Assembly (NCBI GenBank): GCA_963837445.1
Contig: CAWINK010000002.1
Coordinates: forward strand, 558,001 to 622,000
Reading direction: 5' to 3'
DNA length: 64,000 nucleotides
Source: JACVRW01 sp963837445
GTDB lineage: Bacteria > Actinomycetota > Thermoleophilia > Solirubrobacterales > Thermoleophilaceae
This document shows positions 53,418 through 62,254 of this stretch, in pieces. Position 1 is the first letter of the stretch. Each line of letters starts with the position of its first letter. The translations under genes and the position numbers were made by a program. The notes below the pieces were generated by a model. It was not told the origin of the DNA. It did not search any database and saw only the letters and a program-made list of their open reading frames with translations.

Positions 53418-53872
53418 GAGACAGGCTCGCGGACTGCGCGCGCGACCTGGGAATCGAAATGCAGGTGCAGCGGCTGGAGGCGTCCACGCGCACGGTCGCG
53501 GACGCGGCCACCGCGGTGGGCTGCCAGGAGGCTGAGATCGCGAAGTCGATCGTGTTCGTGGCCGACGGCGACCCGGTGGTCTGCGTGGCCTCCGGGCAGC
53601 ACCGTGTGGACCTGGAGAAGGTTGCCGATGCACTCGACGTCGCCGAGGTCCGGCAGGCCCAGGCCGACGAGGTGCGCGCCGCGACCGGCTTCGCGATCGG
53701 CGGCGTGCCGCCGTTCGGGCACGACCTCCCGGTCCTGTTCGACGAGGCGCTGCTGAGCCACAAGCGCGTCTGGGCGGCCGCCGGCGACCCCCACAGCCTC
53801 TTCTGCGTGGACCCGCGCAAGCTGGCGCGCTGCATCAGTGCGCGCGTCGTGCCGCTCGGCGACGGCACTTAG
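53414..53872 (+). CDS. YbaK/ProX-type aminoacyl-tRNA deacylase
   Basis: The 152-residue trans-editing domain protein has TVADAATAVGCQEAEIAKSIVFVADGDPVV (with the conserved Lys), GQHRVDLEK, IGGVPPFGH and AGDPHSLFCVDPRKLA. Members remove wrong amino acids from tRNA-Pro or tRNA-Cys. GTG 53414 overlaps the acyltransferase stop. Confidence 0.9.
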   Translation: MRDRLADCARDLGIEMQVQRLEASTRTVADAATAVGCQEAEIAKSIVFVADGDPVVCVASGQHRVDLEKVADALDVAEVRQAQADEVRAATGFAIGGVPPFGHDLPVLFDEALLSHKRVWAAAGDPHSLFCVDPRKLARCISARVVPLGDGT

Positions 53873-53883
53873 CCAGCGATCGC

Positions 53884-53905
53884 TTACGGCTCCGCACAGC
53901 CGTGA
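53884..53905. terminator. Hairpin between convergent genes
   Basis: The stem ACGGCT-N6-AGCCGT (53886-53903), extendable by a T-G and a T-A pair, lies between the ybaK-like stop and the FAAL stop. There is no U-run. Confidence 0.5.
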
Positions 53906-53912
53906 GTTGCGT

Positions 53913-55583
53913 TCAGGCGCATACGGAGTGCGTCCCATCTGGCGGCGTGAGCGCGAGTTGGCGACATTGGAACCGCTGCAGCTTTCCCGATGGAGTCTTG
54001 GGCAGGAGCCCGGCTGGGACGAAGTGGCACTCGTTCAAGCGCACACCGGCCACCTCTCGGCTCCGCCGCGTGAGCTGACGGGCAAGGCGCTGCGGGGCTG
54101 GCGCATCAGCGCCGACTTCTGCGATAAGCGCAACCCGCGTTTGATCGTCCCGAATGATGTCTACGACAGCGACGCACCCGGGCCGGAGGGCCGCCAGTTG
54201 CCCGAGTTCAGCTTCGAGGCTGCACGCGAAGATGTTTCTTCCCCCAACGATGAACATGTCGTCCGCGCGCCCGGTGATGTACAGCTCTCCTTCGTGGCAG
54301 AAACCCAAATCACCAGTGCGTAGTTCGCCGTCGGTGAACGCGCGTCGTGTCAACTCAGGCTTGTCGAGGTATCCCGAGGCCAAGCCCGAGGATCGCACGC
54401 AGACTTCGCCGACGGGGCCGGGGCCACGGACGCGGATCTCGTGTCCCGGCAACGGGGGTCCAACCGACACCAAACGGGCGTTCCCTGGCGCGCCGGGCTT
54501 GGTCTCCAACACCTGCCCCGCAGCGAGGGCTCGTGCGTCGACTTCTAGGACGCGGGGAGTCTGTCCCACGGGACTCATCGTCACCGCGAGCACCGCTTCG
54601 GCAAGACCGTACGCGGGCGAAAAACATGACAAGGGAAAGCGGTCATCGCCGAACACCTCACGGACGCGATTCAGCGTTCCGGCCTCGACCCGCTCTCCTC
54701 CGATCACGCCCACTCGCATTGGGAAGCGGCCCGGCATAGGCCCACGAGCGGCTCGAGCCACAAGATCCCACGCGAAGTTCGGCGCGGCAGTCATCGTGGC
54801 CCGTGCGCGGGCGCAGTCCTCGAGCCAGCTCGCAGGTCGGCGGAGAAAGCGGGCCGGCGTGCCGAGAGTCAGCGGGATACCAGTCCAATAGCTGAACAAC
54901 AGACAGCCAAAAAGACCCATGTCGTGGGACAGCGGCAACCAGGAAGCCAGCGAATCGGTGTCTGCGTCAACCCCGACCACTCGTTCGAGGGCCGACAGCT
55001 GGAAGGCGATCGCGTCCGCCTCCAGCTGACAGCCGCGTGGTTCGCCGGTCGCCCCCGAGGAGTACTGGACGAAGATAACTCCGCGCGGCGTCGCGAGCTC
55101 GGGGTCGCCATGCCCGTCGTGTTCGAGGCTCTCGAAGTCGAAGACCGGATGGGCGAGTTCAGCGTCCCGTAGTTGCCGAGCGATTGCAGGGTCGCTGGCA
55201 ACGAGCTGGGGTTCGGCTTGCTTGCAGATCCTTCGCAGCTGGTCGAGATAGGCCTCAGCCCGCATCCCACGCGCCATGGTCGGCACGGAAATGATGGTGG
55301 CGCCGGCGGCCCACGCCCCCAGCACCATTGCGCAGGCGCCGGGCGAGTTGGTCAGTAGGCATGCGACGCGCGACCCCTTCTCGACACCTGCATTGCGCAG
55401 TCCAGTTGCTATCCGAAACGCGCGCCGCCGCCACTCGTCCCAGGTCCACTCCACAAATCCGGAGCCTTCCCATACCGAGAGATGCGCGCGACCCGACCGC
55501 TCTTGATCGAAGCGTTCCCACAGTGGGGGGACGTGATGAAGCTCCCCCCGCTCGGAACGTCCGTCAGGCGTGGGGGACCTCAC
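53913..55583 (-). CDS. Fatty-acyl-AMP ligase-type adenylating enzyme
   Basis: A 556-residue ANL-superfamily enzyme: P-loop-like VQYSSGATGEPRGCQL, LPLSHDMGLFGCLLFSYWTG, APNFAWDLV, PAYGLAEAVLAV, ELRTGDLGF, YITGRADDMFIVGGRNIF and PSGKLQRFQ with the catalytic Lys. The H-D-M-G-L and G/A-P-N-F-A segments are those of FAALs, which activate fatty acids and load them on an ACP rather than CoA. The ACP is the immediately upstream gene, overlapped by 20 bases (start GTG 55583). It is the last gene of the five-gene low-GC operon. Confidence 0.85.
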   Translation of the reverse strand: MRSPTPDGRSERGELHHVPPLWERFDQERSGRAHLSVWEGSGFVEWTWDEWRRRAFRIATGLRNAGVEKGSRVACLLTNSPGACAMVLGAWAAGATIISVPTMARGMRAEAYLDQLRRICKQAEPQLVASDPAIARQLRDAELAHPVFDFESLEHDGHGDPELATPRGVIFVQYSSGATGEPRGCQLEADAIAFQLSALERVVGVDADTDSLASWLPLSHDMGLFGCLLFSYWTGIPLTLGTPARFLRRPASWLEDCARARATMTAAPNFAWDLVARAARGPMPGRFPMRVGVIGGERVEAGTLNRVREVFGDDRFPLSCFSPAYGLAEAVLAVTMSPVGQTPRVLEVDARALAAGQVLETKPGAPGNARLVSVGPPLPGHEIRVRGPGPVGEVCVRSSGLASGYLDKPELTRRAFTDGELRTGDLGFCHEGELYITGRADDMFIVGGRNIFACSLEAELGQLAALRPGCVAVVDIIRDDQTRVALIAEVGADAPAPQRLARQLTRRSREVAGVRLNECHFVPAGLLPKTPSGKLQRFQCRQLALTPPDGTHSVCA

Positions 55584-55839
55584 CAGTACATTCGACGAAC
55601 AGCTCGCCCACGGTAATGCGCTCCCAGACCCGGTCTTCGAGATCGCGCGACAATCGAGCTGGGTTGTACTCGTCAAGCAGGAATACAAGCACCTCGGCAA
55701 TCGCGAGTGAGTCGAGTTCGAGGTCTTCGGCCAGGCGCAAGTCCGAGGTGATTCCTTCGCTCGGGACCTGCGCAATGGCACCCAGCTCATCCGCAAAGCG
55801 GCGCCATGAAAGTTCAGAATCGCCGAGGCGGTCTGTCAT
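55564..55839 (-). CDS. Stand-alone acyl carrier protein
   Basis: A 91-residue acidic helical protein with the phosphopantetheine site in LRLAEDLELDSLAIAEVLVFL (the Ser of DSL). It probably receives the acyl chain from the downstream FAAL. ATG 55839 (TDRLGDSELSWRRF) is the start, overlapping the GNAT stop by 4 bases. It is not the housekeeping ACP, which has a different neighbourhood. Confidence 0.85.
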   Translation of the reverse strand: MTDRLGDSELSWRRFADELGAIAQVPSEGITSDLRLAEDLELDSLAIAEVLVFLLDEYNPARLSRDLEDRVWERITVGELFVECTGEVPHA

Positions 55840-56513
55840 CGGCGATGGTCTCGCGGCATGCGCACTCTTGCCTGCGGTGGAGCTGGACGGCGCGCAGCTT
55901 TCAGGAATCTGTGTGCTCGGTCTTCCCAATCCTCCCGATAGACGGCAAGTGTGAGCTGATCCCAACGTCGCCCGCCGAAGGCGAGATGATCGCGTAAGCA
56001 GCCCTCGACCTCGAAGTATCGACCAAGGCCGCTAGCTATCTCGGCATAGTTGTACTCAGGAGTCGTGAAGTACAGCTTGCGGAACGACCAGCACGAAAAG
56101 ACGTAGTCGATAAACAGTGCGACGCCGAGCAACATCGTCGGCGAACGCCTGTGCGGTTCGAAACGGGCTGCGGCGACGTAGACGTGCTGGTCCTGGAAGT
56201 TCGCATGGTAGGCGAACACAAGTCCGATCGGGTCGGCTCGGCGGGGGCTGGAAACGAGGTACTGCACCAAGACGTTGTCCCAAAGGGTTCGCAGCCACTG
56301 GTCGGGGCTTGGGGTGGTGCCCCTATGCCGCCAGCGCCAGTTCAGTTCAGGACCGAGCTCCATTGCTTGGATGTAGCCATAGTCGTTCGGCGTGATTGCC
56401 CGCAGCTCGACGTCGGCGCCCTGCAAGGGAGGCGGGACGAATGGCTCGTTCGGAGCGTCAGGCCCACGTTTCGGGGACGGAGACCAGCCGTTGCTCGCGT
56501 TCGGGTCAGACAT
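55836..56513 (-). CDS. GNAT-family acyltransferase
   Basis: A 225-residue protein: a Pro-rich start, then VELRAITPNDYGYIQAMELG as in RimJ-like GNATs, PIGLVFAYHANFQDQHVYVA (beta4/5), a middle LGVALFIDYVFSCWSFRKLYF and the C-terminal RYFEVEGCLRDHLAFGG. Its neighbours are an ACP and a FAAL, so an acyl-ACP donor is plausible instead of acetyl-CoA. The acceptor is unknown; the two exported proteins encoded upstream are candidates. ATG 56513 overlaps the lipoprotein stop. Confidence 0.75.
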   Translation of the reverse strand: MSDPNASNGWSPSPKRGPDAPNEPFVPPPLQGADVELRAITPNDYGYIQAMELGPELNWRWRHRGTTPSPDQWLRTLWDNVLVQYLVSSPRRADPIGLVFAYHANFQDQHVYVAAARFEPHRRSPTMLLGVALFIDYVFSCWSFRKLYFTTPEYNYAEIASGLGRYFEVEGCLRDHLAFGGRRWDQLTLAVYREDWEDRAHRFLKAARRPAPPQARVRMPRDHRR

Positions 56514-57361
56514 CAGAGCGGAACCTTGAGGCGGCGACCGTCCGTGCGGAACTCCACACGCTTCGGCTGTACGGCCAGCGCGGCGTAGACGCGGGAGCGG
56601 ACCTCTGCGCGAATCGCCTTGCCGCTCTCGGTCATGAGCGTCGCCGTGGGGGCACCGGAGGGCGCTACCCCGACCACACAGAATCGGCCACGCCAAGCCG
56701 GGTTCCCGCCAAAGCCGGTCACCAAACGCCCGCGCGCGGCCTCTCGCCGGCTTCCACACACGATGCTCGTCCTGGGGTTCACGTCTTCGACCAACGCCTC
56801 GGTCTGGATCAAGAGACAGATGGCTCGAGCGTTCGACACGATCCAAGTTGCGACCTTGGGGGGCGCGCCAGGAACGCTTTCTGCCGTCGCAGCGGAGACG
56901 CCGTATGGGGCGAGGCCCTGGTCAAGCGCTCTCGGCAGTCCGTTCGCAAACAGTCTCTCCGCGGTGCCCTTTCTCCCCGACATGTCGTTCGGCCTCAGCG
57001 GGGAAGAACCACCTGGCGGAGCCGGCGCGTCCGGCACGGGCTTTCCCACGTTCCCCGCAGCAGCGGGAGGCTTGCGGACTGACCGCCGACGGGCTGCGCT
57101 GCGAGCGTCATCGCTTGCGGCCCGCTCTCCCACATGGTCGCGCCGTTCAGCGTAACCCCCTACTGAACGGGCCTCGCGTCCCGCGGTTTCTGCGTCGCTC
57201 CCCGCCACCACTCGTGGAGGCGCCGCCCGCTCCGACGAGACAGACCCCCTAGCAGCACGGTCCACGCCGCCTTGCTCGGAACGCGCACAACCGAAGAAAG
57301 CCGACGCCAGCAGGGCTAAGACGACGGGTAAGGCGGTACCGCTGCCTGTAGCCCGCATCAC
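56513..57361 (-). CDS. Predicted lipoprotein of the FAAL/ACP operon
   Basis: A 282-residue protein. An N-terminal signal peptide ends at a lipobox-like AFFGC (Cys25; Phe at -2 is unusual). A long Arg/Ala/Gly-rich linker (residues 28-120) follows, then a C-terminal domain of about 160 residues beginning about at TAERLFANGLPRALDQGL, with two Cys (AICLLIQTE, SIVCGSRRE) and GRFCVVGV. No family was recognised. It starts 32 bases downstream of the Cys-rich gene and overlaps the GNAT start. Confidence 0.6.
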   Translation of the reverse strand: MMRATGSGTALPVVLALLASAFFGCARSEQGGVDRAARGSVSSERAAPPRVVAGSDAETAGREARSVGGYAERRDHVGERAASDDARSAARRRSVRKPPAAAGNVGKPVPDAPAPPGGSSPLRPNDMSGRKGTAERLFANGLPRALDQGLAPYGVSAATAESVPGAPPKVATWIVSNARAICLLIQTEALVEDVNPRTSIVCGSRREAARGRLVTGFGGNPAWRGRFCVVGVAPSGAPTATLMTESGKAIRAEVRSRVYAALAVQPKRVEFRTDGRRLKVPL

Positions 57362-57392
57362 GGTTCGGCGCGTTCACCGCGTGACGCTCGGC

Positions 57393-57785
57393 CTAGCAGT
57401 AGCACTCGAGCTGCCCGTAGTGGGCCTCCCGGGGCCCGCCGCCGTTCTTCACGACCGCGTAGCCGTACGTCTCTTCGTAGTAGTACTGGCGGACTCCGCC
57501 GTTACCGCACGCCCATGGGAAGTAGTCGTGGTACCCGTTCGAATCCCGCCACTGAAGGTTGACACACGGGCGGTGGTCCCTTCCCCAGTCTTCCCCCCAG
57601 TTCCAAAGGGGTGCATTCGGGCTGTAGGCCCGGCACTGCTCGCCTTCACTGAGGGGTACCCCCCAGCAGTACCAGTAAGCGGCCTCGGCGCGAGCGGTAA
57701 ACACCGCGAGCGCTAGCCACGCGGCGGCCACGGTGCCGAAGAAGAGAACCATGGGCCTTCTCAACAGCACGGCAGGACTTCTCAT
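57393..57785 (-). CDS. Small secreted six-Cys, Trp/Tyr-rich protein
   Basis: A 130-residue protein with a signal peptide (about residues 1-36, ending ARAEA before AYWYC) and a mature part of about 95 residues. Cys are at 40, 51, 74, 93, 128 and 130, and the protein ends ECYC. The mature chain is very rich in Trp and Tyr (NWGEDWGRD, RQYYYEETYGY). Six cysteines suggest three disulfides. No family was recognised; it could be a structural, antimicrobial or acyl-modified secreted protein. It is first in the operon with lipoprotein, GNAT, ACP and FAAL. ATG 57785 is preferred; ATG 57752 is in frame. Confidence 0.65.
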   Translation of the reverse strand: MRSPAVLLRRPMVLFFGTVAAAWLALAVFTARAEAAYWYCWGVPLSEGEQCRAYSPNAPLWNWGEDWGRDHRPCVNLQWRDSNGYHDYFPWACGNGGVRQYYYEETYGYAVVKNGGGPREAHYGQLECYC

Positions 57786-57849
57786 CTCCACGTTCTCCCT
57801 TTCCCCGACCGACGATTGCCGAAGTCGCACCAGATGTAGAAATGATGCT

Positions 57850-57891
57850 GTTTGCAAACGAGAGAAAACCATATGCTTCGCTACCTGTCAA
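57850..57891 (-). promoter_or_regulatory. Promoter and palindrome before the Cys-rich/FAAL operon
   Basis: On the minus strand TTGACA (57886-57891), a 17-base spacer and TTTTCT (57863-57868) lie in a clearly AT-richer patch. A perfect palindrome GTTTGCAAAC (57850-57859) sits at the expected transcription start, a typical operator position. The Mce operon ends just upstream at 57917, so this promoter separates the two units. Confidence 0.5.
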
Positions 57892-57916
57892 GCACGTGCG
57901 ACTTGACTGAGACGAC

Positions 57917-59404
57917 CTACGGCTCTGCGCGCAGCTGCGGGAAGCTGGTCGTGAAGCCTGGGTACGGACCCTGCTCCGGACAGCCGGGTCGCGCCACGTC
58001 TCGTCCTTCGGTGCGGAACACGTACTGGCTGATCAGCGGCTGGAGCTCCGGCGGGTCTGCGCTCTCCGGCGGCGCCACGCTGCCGTTCGAGCAGCCACGG
58101 GAGTCGTAGACCGGGAGCCCGCTCGCGAGCTGGTCGAGCGTGCCCGGCGCCGGGTAGGCGTTGGCCCTGCCGTTCCCCAGCGGCCGCGGGTAGAAGGTCA
58201 GCGACTCCGGTCCGAGCACGGACGCGACGCGCAGGTATTGGACCGGGTCCTTGGCCAGCGGCAGGCTGCCGAACTCGCCCCCGGTGTCGCGCCCGAGCGT
58301 GGAGGCCGTCAAGTTCGCCAGGAAAGAGGTGATCTCGCGCTGGTTGGCACCCAGGTGCTGGATCATCGGGTTGACGTTGCGCAGCCAGGGCTGGAACTGC
58401 TCGAGCAGCGGCGGGAGCTCCCTGATCGTTCGCTCGAACGCGGGCACCCCTCGCTTCGTCGCGCTGACCACCGGACCGAGGCGCTGGAAGAATCCCCGGT
58501 ACTCGGGGGCGAGCCGCCTGAACGCGTCGAACGTGCCCGCCATCTCGGTCGCCGCCGGTTGGAGATCCTTCACGACCGGCTCGCCGATCTCCGCGAACCG
58601 GGTGAGACGCGGCAGGGTCAGCCGGCTCTCGCGCTCGAAGCGCGGGAACTCCTTCCAGATCGCCGCGAACTCGCGGTTGCGCTGCGCGGTGACCGCCCAG
58701 AGCCGCTCCGACTGCACGATCAGGTTCCGCAGCTGCCCGTCCCGCTCGCTGATGGCGTCGAAGAACTCGCCCGTGGCAGCGAACGTCTCGCTGACCGCCT
58801 CTGACTGCGCGTTCAGCTCGCGCAGCAGGTCGTCGGACGCGGACACGAACTCGGGCAGGTTCCCGAACAGTGCGTTGATGTCCGCCCCGCGGCCCTGGGC
58901 AGCCGCAGCCTGGGACTGCATCCAGGTCCGGAACGCCGCCCGCGTCTTGTCGTCGAAGGAGCGGAAGATCTCGTCGAGCTCGACCGTGGCGGCCACCGCC
59001 GAGCGCGGCAGGGTTCCGCCCTCGGGCAGCATTCCCTTGCTGTCGTGGCCGGGCGTGAGGTCCACGAAGGTCTCGCCGAGCAGCGTCTTCGTGCGCAGCA
59101 TCGCGCGGGCGTCACGCGGGACGGGCGCGTAGCGAGCGCGCATCTCGATCGTTGCGTCCGTGCGGCTGCCCTCCGCGGCCTCCAGGCTCACGACCTTCCC
59201 CACCGGGACCCCCGCAATTCGCACGTCCGCCTGCTCGGCGAGCTGGGTCGCTTCGGGGAACTCGACGTGGAAGCGGTACCCCTTCGGCTGGAGCGGCGAG
59301 GTTCCGCCGAAGGCCAGCCAGAGATACAGCAGCACCGCGAAGCAAGACAGGGCGAAGGCCACCATCACGGCGATCTGCCAGGGGCGCGGAGCCTGCTTGA
59401 TCAT
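57917..59404 (-). CDS. Mce/MlaD-family lipid transport protein (last of operon)
   Basis: A 495-residue protein: one N-terminal membrane helix (about residues 11-33), an MlaD/Mce beta-barrel domain (YRFHVEFPEATQLAEQADVRIAG, VPVGKVVSLE, LGETFVDLTPG), a long helical region that forms the Mce tunnel, and a C-terminal tail with two Cys (RGCSNGS, RPGCPEQG). Mce hexamers carry lipids across the envelope to a YrbE/MceG-type importer. ATG 59404 overlaps the previous stop by 4 bases. It is the last Mce gene of the run. Confidence 0.9.
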   Translation of the reverse strand: MIKQAPRPWQIAVMVAFALSCFAVLLYLWLAFGGTSPLQPKGYRFHVEFPEATQLAEQADVRIAGVPVGKVVSLEAAEGSRTDATIEMRARYAPVPRDARAMLRTKTLLGETFVDLTPGHDSKGMLPEGGTLPRSAVAATVELDEIFRSFDDKTRAAFRTWMQSQAAAAQGRGADINALFGNLPEFVSASDDLLRELNAQSEAVSETFAATGEFFDAISERDGQLRNLIVQSERLWAVTAQRNREFAAIWKEFPRFERESRLTLPRLTRFAEIGEPVVKDLQPAATEMAGTFDAFRRLAPEYRGFFQRLGPVVSATKRGVPAFERTIRELPPLLEQFQPWLRNVNPMIQHLGANQREITSFLANLTASTLGRDTGGEFGSLPLAKDPVQYLRVASVLGPESLTFYPRPLGNGRANAYPAPGTLDQLASGLPVYDSRGCSNGSVAPPESADPPELQPLISQYVFRTEGRDVARPGCPEQGPYPGFTTSFPQLRAEP

Positions 59405-60759
59405 CCGCCGCCTCCCCCTCCGCAGACCTCCGCACGCGTGGGCGCGTTCAGGAGCCGGATGAGCGTCGTGATCGTCGGGTTGCGGCCCCCCCTGACGAAG
59501 CCCTCGAACACCTCCATGTGGCCGCACGACATGAGAAGCAGGGAGCGCCGGATCGGGCCGATGCCGTCCTGCGCAGCGAGCGTGGAGTTCGTGTTGTGGG
59601 CGGCCCAGGGAACGTAGAAGAGGTAGCTCTCCTTGCCCTTGCCCTTCCCGGGCGGGTCGTGGGCCATCTCGTCGAAGATTGTGTTCAACAGCTCCCAGAA
59701 CCTCGTCAGGTCCGGGGTGGCCTCGGAGAGCTCGCGCGCGGGCGGCACCAGCTCGGCTGCGATCGGCCGCGCCTCGCGCGTGAACGGCCGCAGCTGGTCG
59801 CGGATGGGTTCCCGCGTGTCGCGGAAGAACGGGCGCAGCTGCCGCAGGGTCGGTGCCAGCGCGCGTGCCGTCGGGCGCAGGTCGGCGAAGGTCGTCTCCA
59901 TCGCGTCCCCGAGTCCCCGGATGCGGTCGAGCGCTCGGTTGGTCGACCCGAGCGCTCCGGGCAGCAGCTCGATGGTCGAGGCCAGGTTCTCGTTCTGGTT
60001 CGCGAAGCGGCGGAAGACCGCCGAGCTGCCGCTCACGAAGCGGGCGAGCTCGGTGTCGTGCTTGCCCAGCTCGCTCATGATCTTGGAGAAGTTGCTCATC
60101 ACGCGCCGCAGCTGCACCCGCCGCCGGGCCACGAGCCGGGAGGCCTTCGCCACATCTCGCGACAGCGGCTGGAAGCGGCGCAGCGTGTTCGCGAGGTCGC
60201 GGCCGCCGCCGTCACGGAGCGCGTCTCCCGCGCCGCCCACGAGCAGCTTCAGGTAGGCGCGCGTGTCGCCATCCATCGTGGCGAGGAAGTCGGAGAAGTT
60301 GATGTCGATTTGACTCGCGTCGAGGCGGATGCGAGCGCCGCTCTCGAGCTTCGGTCCCGCGGACGGTGTGCCCGGATCCAGCTCCATGATCATGTCCTTG
60401 ACGCCCGTCTTTGGGCGCAGCAGGGCGCTGGCGTCGGGGTACACGCGCGCGAAGCGCTCCTGGATGTTGAGCGTGGCGATCGCCTTGCCGTCCTCGAGCT
60501 CGATGCCGGCGATGTCGCCGACCCTGACCCCTGACACGTTCACGGCCTGGCCCTGGCCCGGGAGCACTCCCTGGCCGGTGTCGAGCTCGACCTCGAGCTT
60601 GAACAGCTTCTCACCGACCACCGGTATCCAGGCCGGGTAGTTCAGGCGCTGGTTGGACAGGATGTAGCCGCCCACCGCCGACGCCCCCAGCACGAGCAGC
60701 ACGAGCGCAACGCCCGCCTTCGCGTTGTAGCGCAGCGCCTTGCGCAGGATCATCCTCAT
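59401..60759 (-). CDS. Mce/MlaD-family lipid transport protein
   Basis: A 452-residue protein: N-terminal membrane helix (about residues 15-36), Mce domain (FKLEVELDTGQGVLPGQGQ, VNVSGVRVGDIAGIELEDG, GVKDMIMELDPG), then long helices and a Gly-rich end with Cys in LLMSCGHMEVF and EVCGGG. ATG 60759 (RMILRKALRYNAKAG) overlaps the upstream gene by 4 bases. It would be one of the different subunits of a hetero-hexameric Mce ring. Confidence 0.9.
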   Translation of the reverse strand: MRMILRKALRYNAKAGVALVLLVLGASAVGGYILSNQRLNYPAWIPVVGEKLFKLEVELDTGQGVLPGQGQAVNVSGVRVGDIAGIELEDGKAIATLNIQERFARVYPDASALLRPKTGVKDMIMELDPGTPSAGPKLESGARIRLDASQIDINFSDFLATMDGDTRAYLKLLVGGAGDALRDGGGRDLANTLRRFQPLSRDVAKASRLVARRRVQLRRVMSNFSKIMSELGKHDTELARFVSGSSAVFRRFANQNENLASTIELLPGALGSTNRALDRIRGLGDAMETTFADLRPTARALAPTLRQLRPFFRDTREPIRDQLRPFTREARPIAAELVPPARELSEATPDLTRFWELLNTIFDEMAHDPPGKGKGKESYLFYVPWAAHNTNSTLAAQDGIGPIRRSLLLMSCGHMEVFEGFVRGGRNPTITTLIRLLNAPTRAEVCGGGGGG

Positions 60760-62237
60760 CGCGCCGGCTCCGCGGAGATCGGTGGGACCGCTGTGGCTGG
60801 CGCGTCCGGCCGCGAGCCGTCCGCAGGCCCAATCGACGCCGGGCCGTTCACGTCGGGGACCGGGTTGCGGTGGCACGGAAGCCCGCGCGAGAGCGGCGGC
60901 GGGTTGCCGGGGAACGCGGGCCGGGTGCGGAGCGGCGGCGTGGTGACCTTGCCGAACAGCGGTAGGCCCTGGAAATTGGTCTTGCCGGACTTGATCGTCT
61001 GGGCGCCGCCGGGGGCCGCGAGGCGCAGGAACGTGCCGTTGCCGTCGAAGCTCTGCCCCTCGGCGGCCTGGCCGACCATCGCGTACCAGAACTCCTTGAA
61101 GTTCTCGGTACCCGCGGACAGCGGCCCGTCGTCCACGCGCACGTCCGCGGTCGGCAGCAGCACCTCGATGGAGCAGCGGTTGAAGAGGTCCACCTCGGGC
61201 AGGTACGCGAGCTGCCTGTGTCCGAGCCCCGCGAGGTGGCGGGTGGCGGGGCCGAGCTCGTTCAAGAGGCCGCCCAGCTCCGCCGGCCCGAACAGCTTCT
61301 CTGCCTGGGTGAGCCAGGGCCCGGAGGCGGCGATCGTGGCCGGCGTCTCCTCCACCCCAGGGATCAGCTCGCGCGCGAACGCGCTGCTCGGCGGCAGCGC
61401 CCGCTCGATGCTGGCAAAGCCGAGCCGGGCGTTTGCGGCGGTGGGACCGAGCAGCCGCACGGTCTCGCTCAGCTCGGGCGCCCTCGACGCCATCGCGGCC
61501 ATCGTCGTGTTGAAGTCACTCACGAGGTCACGCAGCGCCTGCTCGTGCTCGCCGAGCCCGGAGCTGGTGCGCGCGATGCCCTCGATCAGCCGCGACATGT
61601 CGTGCGGGTCGTCGCCCAGCAGCGCGTCGTTCGCGATCGCCGAGTCGCGCAGCGCGCCCACGCTCGTCTCGAGCGCCTTGTTGAGGGCCTGCGCCCCGGT
61701 CAGGCCGCGCACGTCGGGATCCTGGTCGGCGTCGTCCTCCGGGGTCGGCTTCGAGCTGAACGCCGTGCCGAGCCCGCGGATCGTGTCCTGGAGCGACGCT
61801 CGCGTGTCCGACTGGAGCCCGGTGAGCACCTGATCGAGCTGTACCGGCCGGGCGGTCTGGCTCGCTGGGATGATCCCGCCGTCGGGGATCTCCGTGGCGT
61901 CCGGCGTGCCCGGCTCGAGGTCGAGGTAGAAGTTGCCCTCGAGGAACATGCGCGGGCGGATCTTGATCGTGGCGTCGCTGTGGATCGGCCGCCCGTCGTC
62001 CTTGATCTCCAGGGTCGCGACCGAGAGGTGCGTGTCCTTGTAGCGGCCGACCTCCACGATCTTGCCCACGTCCACACCGGCGATCCGCACCGGCGTGCGC
62101 GGCTGAACGAGGTTCGAGTCCTGGAAGACCGCCTGGATCCGGTAGCCGCGCGACAACGGCAGATCCTTCGAGAACGCGAAGTAGGTGAAGATCGCGAGCA
62201 GGACGATCGCGATGATCCCCGCGCGGACGGGATTCAT
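60756..62237 (-). CDS. Mce/MlaD-family lipid transport protein
   Basis: A 493-residue protein: MNPVRAGIIAIVLLAIFTYFAF (membrane helix), Mce domain (GYRIQAVFQDSNLVQPRTPVRIAG, VDVGKIVEV, LEGNFYLDLEPGT), a long helical segment and a Pro-rich tail with Cys in FNRCSIEVLLP and GLPCHRNP. ATG 62237 with AGGAGGG 11 bases upstream is chosen; GTG 62258 overlaps the previous stop and is possible. Confidence 0.9.
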   Translation of the reverse strand: MNPVRAGIIAIVLLAIFTYFAFSKDLPLSRGYRIQAVFQDSNLVQPRTPVRIAGVDVGKIVEVGRYKDTHLSVATLEIKDDGRPIHSDATIKIRPRMFLEGNFYLDLEPGTPDATEIPDGGIIPASQTARPVQLDQVLTGLQSDTRASLQDTIRGLGTAFSSKPTPEDDADQDPDVRGLTGAQALNKALETSVGALRDSAIANDALLGDDPHDMSRLIEGIARTSSGLGEHEQALRDLVSDFNTTMAAMASRAPELSETVRLLGPTAANARLGFASIERALPPSSAFARELIPGVEETPATIAASGPWLTQAEKLFGPAELGGLLNELGPATRHLAGLGHRQLAYLPEVDLFNRCSIEVLLPTADVRVDDGPLSAGTENFKEFWYAMVGQAAEGQSFDGNGTFLRLAAPGGAQTIKSGKTNFQGLPLFGKVTTPPLRTRPAFPGNPPPLSRGLPCHRNPVPDVNGPASIGPADGSRPDAPATAVPPISAEPAR

Positions 62238-62254
62238 GCCGGTGGGGACCCTCC

